From: Chitinophaga sp. CF418
GTDB taxonomy: Bacteria > Bacteroidota > Bacteroidia > Chitinophagales > Chitinophagaceae
Direction of reading: 5' to 3'
DNA: 64,000 nucleotides
Assembly: GCF_900142925.1 (NCBI RefSeq)
Contig: NZ_FRCN01000005.1
Span: 272,128 to 336,127 of the forward strand
Made by a program: the position numbers and the translations under genes
Notes under the pieces: generated by a model
The model's database searches: none
Seen by the model: only the letters and a program-made list of their open reading frames with translations
Told to the model about the DNA's origin: nothing
Part shown: piece after piece, positions 33,966 through 43,100 of the stretch
How positions within the stretch are numbered: the stretch's first letter is position 1
Layout: each line of letters opens with the position of its first letter

Positions 33966-33998
33966 TTTGCTTACTAAAAAAAAAGAGATATATCTTTG
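33966..33998 (+). promoter_or_regulatory. Promoter of the Gfo/Idh-to-PorP operon
   Basis: A TTTG element (33966-33969) lies 21 bp before TATCTTTG (33991-33998), close to the Bacteroidota consensus TTTG-N19-21-TAnnTTTG. Transcription would start near 34005, giving a leader of about 150 nt before 34155. It is the best promoter match in the window. Confidence 0.6.
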
Positions 33999-34154
33999 TT
34001 CAGCATTTTTTGTATTCGAGTTTTAACCCTGATCTTTTGAAAACCACACGACCATAACGTAATATTTCTGTCTTTTAGAGGGGACGACTTTACATCTGTT
34101 TTTTGGAGCCTACTTTATCGTGTCATAAGATACCAAACTTAGGAATCTTTCCTT

Positions 34155-35345
34155 ATGCATATACAGAGCAGAAGGCATTTCTTAAAGAATGCCGCTATTT
34201 TATCCCCTGTACTTACCTTTTTCCCGTCCTATCTGACGGCTGGGAAAGGGTCGAAGTTTCGTATCGCCTTCATTGGTACTGGCATGTGGGGACAGCAGTA
34301 CCTGAAGCAAGCACTCCAACACAAAGATCTGGATGTAAGAGCAATTTCTGAGACCAATTCGGCAGCAATTAGCCAAAGCCTTGACTTATTCAGTCAGGCG
34401 GGTCGCCAACATCCGGACATTTATCAGGACAATTACCAGACTTTACTCGCCCGCCAGGACATTGACGCCGTTATTATTGCGGCTCCCTGGCACCAGCACT
34501 ACAGTATTGCGAAAGCAGCGATGCTCGCCGGTAAACATGTAGCCTGTGGCTCAGTAATGGGGACTACACTTGAAGAGCACCAGGACATTGTTCGTATCAG
34601 TGAGCAAACGCGTTGCCAGTACTTTACGTTGGACGAACACAGTTACCGCCCCGACCTGCTGGCTATTAACAATATGGCACAGGAGGGCATTTTCGGAAAA
34701 CTGCAATCCATACACGCTGGAGCCAGTCCTCATGTATTGCCGGCAGAACAAGACAAGGAGGCCCAGTCCTACCCTGTTTATCCTGCAGCAGCAGTTGCCA
34801 GGATGCTTGACCTGAAAGAGAATACATATGTATCCCTGCAGGTAGTACAGCAAAAGCAGCAATACGTGATCAACAAACCTCTTCCAGGGAAGGAACATAC
34901 ACGTTTGTTCTTTACTTCCGGAGATGTAAATTCCATTTGCCTCACCACCCAACAGGGACAAAAGGTATGGCTGCAAATGGATGCCGGAAAAACGCAACCT
35001 GTTTCCACTGGCTTCCACGTGAACGGTAGTAATGGCTCGTGGGTAGACCTCTTCAACTGCATTTACATTGAAGAAAATAACCCTGTTAACCAGGTCTGGG
35101 AACCAGGTAAACCTTACATCAATCAATATGCACAGCAGACTGACCTGCCACGTTACAAACAGGTAGAAGAAGGTAATAGCTATGCAATGGCCCTGCAGGA
35201 ATTTGTAGGTGTCATGCAACAGCGCGATGAGCTGTCTGTATATGCGGCTGCTACCAACAGCATTATAACGCCAATGGCCGCACTTTCTGCACAACGGAAC
35301 GGAGCAACTGTGCAATTCCCAAAGTTTAGAAACCCGATTATATAA
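34155..35345 (+). CDS. Degenerate GH109-like Gfo/Idh/MocA-family protein
   Basis: A 396-residue protein with a twin-arginine-type leader (SRRHFLKNA). The Rossmann motif is RIAFIGTGMWG (about residue 36). The order of segments follows GH109 NAD-dependent glycosidases: AAPWHQHY, GKHVAC, TTLEEHQDIVRISEQT, then a LDEHSYR stretch, and GIFGKLQSIHAG. Yet the usual EKP/EVP after GKHVAC is replaced by GSVMG, and the YPTHG segment with the catalytic His is replaced by YPVYP. It may therefore be a non-catalytic binding protein (inference). It leads a probable operon, with the tail-collar gene 27 bp downstream. Confidence 0.75.
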   Translation: MHIQSRRHFLKNAAILSPVLTFFPSYLTAGKGSKFRIAFIGTGMWGQQYLKQALQHKDLDVRAISETNSAAISQSLDLFSQAGRQHPDIYQDNYQTLLARQDIDAVIIAAPWHQHYSIAKAAMLAGKHVACGSVMGTTLEEHQDIVRISEQTRCQYFTLDEHSYRPDLLAINNMAQEGIFGKLQSIHAGASPHVLPAEQDKEAQSYPVYPAAAVARMLDLKENTYVSLQVVQQKQQYVINKPLPGKEHTRLFFTSGDVNSICLTTQQGQKVWLQMDAGKTQPVSTGFHVNGSNGSWVDLFNCIYIEENNPVNQVWEPGKPYINQYAQQTDLPRYKQVEEGNSYAMALQEFVGVMQQRDELSVYAAATNSIITPMAALSAQRNGATVQFPKFRNPII

Positions 35346-35372
35346 ATTAAACACTACATTAAAACTGGAACT

Positions 35373-35966
35373 ATGGATCCACTTCTTGCATCGATCATTC
35401 TATTTGCCGGAAACTTCGCGCCCAGGGGTTGGGCACTTTGCTGGGGTCAGATTCTTAGCATTGCTCAGAATACCGCCCTGTTCTCTCTGTTAGGTACTAC
35501 ATACGGTGGTAACGGACAGACCACTTTCGCGCTGCCTGACCTCAGAGGCCGTTTCCCACTGGGTACCGGACAAGGCCCCGGACTACCTAACATTAACCTG
35601 GGTGAAATATCTGGTACACCTACCACTACCCTGCTGATCACCAATATGCCAGCGCACAATCACACTGGTACTATTGCATCAGCGTCAGTATCACAGGCTG
35701 CCAGTGCAGCTGCCGCTACTACTAACACTCCCAGCTCTACCGTAGTACCGGCTGTACTGCCTACTTTCGGTGCTGGTCCGACCGCACAGCAGGTTAAAGG
35801 TTATGCGGTTCCTGACAGCACTACTTTCCTGGCGCCTACCACTAATGTGACTGGTACCGTGAATGTAGGTATTGCAGGTGGCAGTCAGCCATTCAGCATC
35901 ATGAACCCTTACCTTGGTATGAACTATATCATCGCCACCGAGGGTGTATTCCCTAGCCGTAACTAA
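35373..35966 (+). CDS. Phage-tail-collar (Mdp-like) domain protein
   Basis: A 197-residue protein of the tail-collar/microcystin-dependent-protein (Mdp) type. Signatures: ILFAGNFAPRGWALCWGQIL at residues 9-28, SLLGTTYGGNGQTTFALPDLRGR (collar motif), GEISGTPTTTLLITNMPAHNH, and the C-terminal PYLGMNYIIATEG. The middle (100-150) is an Ala/Thr-rich variable segment. There is no signal peptide. In phages the domain builds the receptor-binding tail tip; bacterial Mdp proteins have unclear roles. The next gene follows after 9 bp, so it is part of the adhesin operon rather than a prophage. Confidence 0.87.
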   Translation: MDPLLASIILFAGNFAPRGWALCWGQILSIAQNTALFSLLGTTYGGNGQTTFALPDLRGRFPLGTGQGPGLPNINLGEISGTPTTTLLITNMPAHNHTGTIASASVSQAASAAAATTNTPSSTVVPAVLPTFGAGPTAQQVKGYAVPDSTTFLAPTTNVTGTVNVGIAGGSQPFSIMNPYLGMNYIIATEGVFPSRN

Positions 35967-35975
35967 CGAACTTAT

Positions 35976-37139
35976 ATGCAATCAGCGCTTTCTATTGGGT
36001 TCCTTACTCCCTATTCCGGTGTATATCCTGCCTATTCTGCCCACCTGGTTACAGGTTGGCTGCTGGGTATGGGATTAGATCCCGTGCGGCAAAGAACAGT
36101 GCAATTTTCATCAGAGTATACCCATATGGGAGGCGCTGGTGCTTCTGTCGAAGCTGCCCGTAAACTGCTTTTCTTTAATAATGTCGATATACTGTCTGGT
36201 CTGATCAGCTATAAAGTAGCACCCGATATTATCCCCCTGGTGGAGAATACGAAAAGACCGGCTTTCTTCTTTGATATGGGCGAGTATATTCCTCACTTCC
36301 CCTACCTCAGTCCTGATGTATTCTATGCGTCGAACCAATTATGGCAGTCGCAGTATGCATTGGGAAAGTGGGCCCACAGCCATTTCGGGGATGGAGGTCA
36401 TATGATCATGCCGGCCTATGAAGCAGGTTACCACCTGCATAGTGCATTCAGAGAAGGCATTACAGCGGCAGGCAGCAGGCAGGTAAGTATGACGGTATTG
36501 CCATTTGATGAGAAAGATCCAAAGAAAATGGAGCTGGACGAACTGTTTACAAAGATCGCCAAAGATGCCCCACCATATGTCCATGCCATCTTCGCTGGTA
36601 GCATGGGTACACGTTTCCTTGAAAAATGGATACAAAGCGGCTTTCATAAAAAAATCCCGCTGCTGATCAACGAAACGATGGCATATGATGATATACTGGA
36701 AGATATTAAACATGTAGACCTGGAAATCTATACATCCATGATGTGGATGCGCGAAGACCAGAATAAGGTGAATCAACAATTTGTAAAAAAGTTCGAAAGC
36801 ATGGCTAAACAGCCGGCCAATATCTTTGCTTTGATGGGATATGAAGCCGGCCTGATGTGGAGGGAATTGTTACCGCATGCCAGAAAAAAAGACTGGGATA
36901 CAGTTAAACAGCAACTCCGTACTGGCGTGATAGATGGCCCCAGAGGACAAAAGAATTTTTACCCCGCTTCAGGATTTGCCCTGCCTTCAGCGAATATTCT
37001 AAAGATCAGCACAACTGGTAATAAAATAAACAAATTAATTCTTGATCAGGGAGCAGGCATGCGCTATGATGTGAAGGAATTTGAGATGATTCATAACGAA
37101 TCTGTATCCGGTTGGCAAAACCCTTTTCTCTGCATTTAA
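35976..37139 (+). CDS. Signal-less periplasmic-binding-fold (Leu/Ile/Val type) protein
   Basis: A 387-residue protein with the type-1 periplasmic-binding fold of branched-chain amino-acid receptors: LSIGFLTPYSGVYP at the N-terminus, a GGAGASVEAARKLLFFNNVDILSG segment, and FALMGYEAGLMWRE near residue 290. Unlike transport receptors it lacks any signal peptide or lipobox, and no ABC transporter genes are nearby. It is packed 9 bp from both the collar gene and the giant adhesin gene. A cytoplasmic sensor or assembly role with those products is speculative. Confidence 0.75.
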   Translation: MQSALSIGFLTPYSGVYPAYSAHLVTGWLLGMGLDPVRQRTVQFSSEYTHMGGAGASVEAARKLLFFNNVDILSGLISYKVAPDIIPLVENTKRPAFFFDMGEYIPHFPYLSPDVFYASNQLWQSQYALGKWAHSHFGDGGHMIMPAYEAGYHLHSAFREGITAAGSRQVSMTVLPFDEKDPKKMELDELFTKIAKDAPPYVHAIFAGSMGTRFLEKWIQSGFHKKIPLLINETMAYDDILEDIKHVDLEIYTSMMWMREDQNKVNQQFVKKFESMAKQPANIFALMGYEAGLMWRELLPHARKKDWDTVKQQLRTGVIDGPRGQKNFYPASGFALPSANILKISTTGNKINKLILDQGAGMRYDVKEFEMIHNESVSGWQNPFLCI

Positions 37140-37148
37140 CAGTTTTAT

Positions 37149-40100
37149 ATGAATGACACATTTACCCGAGGTATCAGCAGGATCCTGCTGATACTTTTCT
37201 TCATGCTAGCTGGCTTCAAAGGCTTTGCGCAGTATACGAAGACGTCTCTGGAAACGGGGCGTAGTTTGTATTCTGCCATGGCCAAAGACCAGAGTGGCAA
37301 CCTGTTCGTCGTGCGCGCCAATGCGGCCGGCACCGCCTATGAATTGGTGAAATACACGAACGGTACAGGTACTCCCCAAATCCTTTACAGCAATTTGCAA
37401 CAAGACAATGGGGTTCCTCCCATCGGACTTGCTGTCAACTCTTTAGGTGATGTCTTTGTGACCAGCCTGAATAGTGCTGATGGATGGGAGATTATTAAAC
37501 TGCCGGCTCCGAACAACAACAGTCCCACTGTTATCCATTCCGGCAGCTACTATTCCGCTTTGGCAACAGACCAATCCAACAACCTGCTCTCAGTAGAATG
37601 GGATGGTGGTAGTAGTTACCAGGTGGTTAGATACCCCTTCGGTGCGGAACAGCTCGCAGGTACAGTTGTTTGGAACGGGCTCACTTTACCTTCGGGATTG
37701 TCAAGTACCTATCCCGCTGGTCTCGTGACCGATTCCCATGGGAATATTTTCCTGACAGACTTTCTTGAAAATTCCGGAGGCCGCCTCATTAAGCTGACCG
37801 CTCCTGGATTTGTGGCCACTCAGATAGCCACCGGTAGAGGATTTACAGCGCTGGCAGTAGATGCCTCAGATAATCTGTATATAAATGAAGCTACAGCAAC
37901 TGCCAATGTTGCACAGATCGTAAAATACACTGATCCTACCCAGACAGGACAGGTAATCTATAATCAACTTAGCTATGACGTCAATGCCCATCCATATGGA
38001 TTGGTTGTCATGCCTAATGGAAATATCTTTGCAAACAGTAACGGTTCAGCACCGGAGGTTGTTAAATTAGCCCCTCCCAACATCAACGTTTTAAGCGTTG
38101 TACGTGCTGCAGCCAATCCTACGAATGCAACATCTGTTACTTACACTGTTACCTTCAGTGGCTCTGCCGCTGGTGTAACTACGAGTGCATTCACCCTCGT
38201 TCCCTCCGGTGTCTCCAGCGCATCTATCGCGAGTGTAACAGGCAGCGGTACTACCTATACCGTGACTGTCAACACCGGCACAGGTTCCGGTACCATCGGG
38301 CTGAACGTTAACGGAACAGGCATCACCCCTCCGGTTGCCAATGCTCCTTATACCGGCGCAGTATATACTATCGACAAAACTGCACCTACCGGTTCAATAG
38401 TCATCAATGGTGGTGCAACTGTGACCAACAATCCGAATGTAACATTGACCCTTACAGGTAGTGATGCAAGCACTCCATTGCAAATGGCTTTCTCTATCGA
38501 CGGCGGTGCTTACACAGCCTATGAAGCATTTGCAACGACCAAAGCACTGGTACTACCTTCAACTGAAGGTACGAGAACGGTAGACATGCGACTGAAAGAT
38601 GCGGCGGGTAACATCTCAGTGTACAGTGATAACATCACGTTAGACCTGACGGCTCCTAACACGACAATAACAGGCAATCCTACGAATCCTAGCACCTCAT
38701 CAAGCGCTACTTTCACTTTCACCTCCAATGAGGCGGGATCTACCTTCGAGGGTAGCCTGGATGGTGCCGCATATACGCCTGTCACTTCACCGGTTACATT
38801 CACCGGCCTGGCAGACGGCTCTCATACTTTCTCAGTAAGAGCCATCGATCCTGCCGGCAATATTGACGGCAGCCCGGCCAGTTTCACATGGCTGGTTGAT
38901 ACTAATGGACCGGTTATAACCAGCGTAAGTGTTCCCGCAAATGGATACTACAGGGCAGGTCAGACACTGCAGTTCACAGTAAAATACAATGAACCTGCAT
39001 TTGTAACCACCGCTGCAGGTACCCCTTATATCAATCTTATCATTGGTCTTAATGCAGTACAGGTACCTTATATCAGCGGCAGTGGCACAACTGACCTGGT
39101 ATTCAGTTATACCGTACAGCCGGGTGAAATGGACATGGACGGTATCACCGTACAACCACTGGTACAGAACAACAGCGGCTTTATTAAAGATGCACTGGGT
39201 AACGATGCATCTACCACATTGCAGAACGTTGCTTCTACCACCAATGTACGGGTAAATACATCCATACCGTCAGTAACATTATCTACTGCTACGGCTATGC
39301 CAACCAATGCGCCATTTACCGTTACAGCTACCTTCAGCGAAGCGGTGACCGGCCTTAGTGTAAGTGATTTCAACGTATTGAATACAACAGTAAGCTCACT
39401 GAGCACTACTGATAACATCACTTACACCGTATTAATGACACCTTCTTCTGATGGCACCAGGAATATCAGCCTGCCAGGGAATGCTGTTGTTAATATTGGT
39501 GGAAACCCTAACACTCCTTCCAACACCATCTCTTATACTTATGATGCTACCGCTCCAACGGTTACGTCTGTAGCAGTACCTGCTAATAAGTATTACAGAG
39601 CAGGTGAAACGCTCGACTTTACTGTTAATTTCAGTGAGAATATTATACTGAATACAGCAAGCGGTACACCTTCCCTGCGCCTTACCATTGGTGCTATCCC
39701 GGTACAAGCCACCTACACCGGCACCTCAGGTACTAACGCGCTGACATTCAGCTATACAGTGGTGAACGGAGATATGGACATGGATGGTATCACCGTAAAT
39801 ACCCTGACATTAAACGGTGCAACGCTGAAAGATGCGGCTACCAACAATGCCGACCTGACGCTGAACAACGTAGCGCCAACTACAGGGGTGTTTGTAAATA
39901 CAGCACATCCTTCCGTAGTAATAGCTACTGCTGCACCAGCTATTGTGAATGCGCCGTATACGGCTACTATCACTTTCAGTGAGGCAGTATCCAACTTCGT
40001 GATCGGCGACATCACAACAAGCAACGCAAGCCTCAGCAGCCTGAATACTTCAGACAATATCACTTATACCGTACTGGTTACACCGACTACCGACGGTATA

Positions 40101-43100
40101 GTGACACTGAATATAGCGGCAGATGTAGCTGAGAATATTGCGGCGAATGGCAACAGTGCTTCCAATACACTGTCCCGCATCTATGATATTGCTCCACCTT
40201 CAGTAACAGCAGTAGATGTGCCGGCCAACGGTTACTATAAAGCAGCTACTATAATGGACTTCACTGTTCATTTCAGTGAGAACATTACGCTGAATACAAG
40301 TGGTGGCAGTCCCACGCTGAGTCTGACCATTGGTTCATCAACTGTAAATGCTACCTATAATGGTACTTCCGGCACAGATGCGCTGAACTTCAGCTACACA
40401 GTGCAGAATGGCGATATGGATATGAATGGTATTCAGGTAAGCGCCCTCCTGTTAAACGGCAGCACCATTAAAGACGTTGCCAATAACAATGCAGTGCTGA
40501 CATTGAATAACGTGGGTAATACCACAGGTGTATTTGTCAATACACAGCATCCGTCAGTAACACTGTCTACCGCAGCACCTGCGATAGTAAATGTTCCATA
40601 TACAGTGACCGTCACCTTCAGCGAAGCTGTAACTGGCCTGGCTGCGGCTGACTTCAATGTAACGAATGCAACAGTAGGTACCCCGGCTACTACAAATAAT
40701 ATCACTTATACTGTACTGGTTACTCCTACCGCCGACGGTCCTGTAAGCATCAGCTTACCAGCAGGTGCTGCAGTAAATATCGGCGACAATGACAATACTG
40801 TTTCCAACACGCTGAACAATACTTATGATGGTACCGTTCCAACGGTTACAGCTGTAGCAGTTCCTGCAAACGGGTACTACAAAGCAGGTACCACGCTCGA
40901 CTTTATCGTTCGTTTCAGCGAGAACATCACGCTGAATACTACAGGAGGTAATCCTACACTGGGTCTCACCATCGGTGCAGCAACTGTCAACGCAACCTAT
41001 ACCGGTACTAACGGTACAAACGGACTGAACTTCAGTTACACTGTACAGAGCGGCGATATGGATATGGACGGTATCGTAATAACCAGCCTGGCCTTAAACG
41101 GTGCTACGCTTAAAGATGATGCTACCAACAACGCAGACCTGACACTGAATAATGTCGGCAACACCACAGGCGTACGGGTTAATACATCCATCCCGACAGT
41201 AGTATTGTCTACCGCTGCGGCCACGCCAACTAATGCGCCATTTATGGTGACAGCTACCTTCAGCGAAGCAGTGACTGGCCTGACTGGAGGTGATTATAAC
41301 GTGGTGAATGCAACAATCGGCGCTCCGATCACGGCAGATAATATCACTTACGACATACTGGTTACGCCTACCGCAGACGGACCTGTAAGCATCAGCTTAC
41401 CAGCAGATGCAGCAGTGAATATCGGCGACAATGGCAACACGGCTTCCAATACACTGAGCCTCGTATATGATGCTACCGCTCCAACGGTTACATCCGTAGC
41501 AGTACCTGCCAATAAGTACTACAGAGCGGGTGAAACCCTCAACTTCACTGTTAATTTCAGTGAGAACATCATCCTGAATACTACAGGTGGTACACCTTCC
41601 CTGCGTGTTACTATTGGTACTATTCCGGTGCAGGCCGCTTACACAGGCACCTCAGGTACTAACGCGACATTCAGCTATACCGTCGTGAACGGCGATATGG
41701 ACATGGACGGTATCACCGTAAATGCCCTGAATTTAAATGGGGCAACTATCAGGGATGCTGCTACCAACAATGCCAACCTGACGCTGAATAACATAGCGCC
41801 AACTACAGGGGTGTTCGTAAATACCGCACATCCTTCCGTAGCCATCACTTCTGCTGCGCCAGCCATTGTGAATACGCCATATACGGCTACGATCACTTTC
41901 AGTGAGGCAGTATCCAACTTTGTGATCGGCGACATCACAGCGACCAACGCAAGCCTCAGCAACCTGTCTACTTCAGATAACATCACTTACACCGTACTGG
42001 TTACACCACCTGCCGACGGTACAGTGACACTGAACATAGCGGCAGATGTGGCTGAGAACATTGGTGCTAATGGCAACACAGCTTCCAATACCTTATCCCG
42101 CCTCTATGATGCTGCTCCTCCTGCAGTAACAGCAGTAGATGTACCGGTTAACGGTTATTACAATGCGGGTACCACACTGAACTTCACTGTTCATTTCAGT
42201 GAGAATATCACGTTGAACACTACAGGTGGTAATCCTCAGCTGAGCCTTATCATTGGTACGTCAACTGTAAATGCTGCCTATACCGGCACTTCCGGCACAG
42301 ATGCGCTGAACTTCAGCTATACTGTGGTGAACGGTGATATGGATATGGACGGCATCCAGGTAGGTAACCTCCTGTTAAACGGTAGTACCATTAAAGATGC
42401 TGCCAATAACAATGCAGTGTTGACATTAAACAATGTGGGTAATACCGCAAACGTATTTGTCAATACACAACATCCGATAGTAACACTGTCTATGGTAGCA
42501 CCTGCGATAGTGAATGTTCCATACACTGTAACTGTCACCTTCAGCGAAGCAGTAACAGGCTTCACTACCGGCGATGTTACAGCTGTTAATGCAACAGTCA
42601 GCAACCTGCAAACCACCGACAATATCACTTATACCGTATTGGTTACTCCTGCCGCCGACGGCGTTGTAAGCATCAGCGTACCAGCAGATGCAGCAGTAAA
42701 TATTGGCGCCAATGGCAATACTGCTTCCAACACCGTAATTAATACATATGATGGTACCGCTCCGGTGGTTACATCTGTAGCAGTTCCTGCAAACGGATAC
42801 TACAAAGCAGGCACAACGCTGAACTTCACAGTTACTTTCGACGAGAACATCATCGTCAATACCACCGGCGGTACACCAAAACTGGGTATCACCATCGGTA
42901 CTGAAACTGTCGATGCAGCTTATACCGGTACTAACGGTACAAATGCATTAAACTTCAGTTACACCGTACAGGATGGCGATATGGATATGGATGGTATCAC
43001 AGTGGGTACACTGGCACTGAATGGCGCGACAATAAAAGATGTTGCTACCAACAATGTAGTGTTAACACTGAATAATGTTGGCAATACATCCAACGTATTT

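Noticed and set aside
34551-35354. A 267-residue minus-strand protein
   Set aside because: Antisense shadow of the Gfo/Idh/MocA-like gene with Cys/Leu-rich composition.
29863-35966. Prophage suggested by an endolysin-like GH19 gene and a tail-collar gene
   Set aside because: The two genes are 5 kb apart with ordinary cellular genes between; no capsid, terminase, portal or integrase is present.
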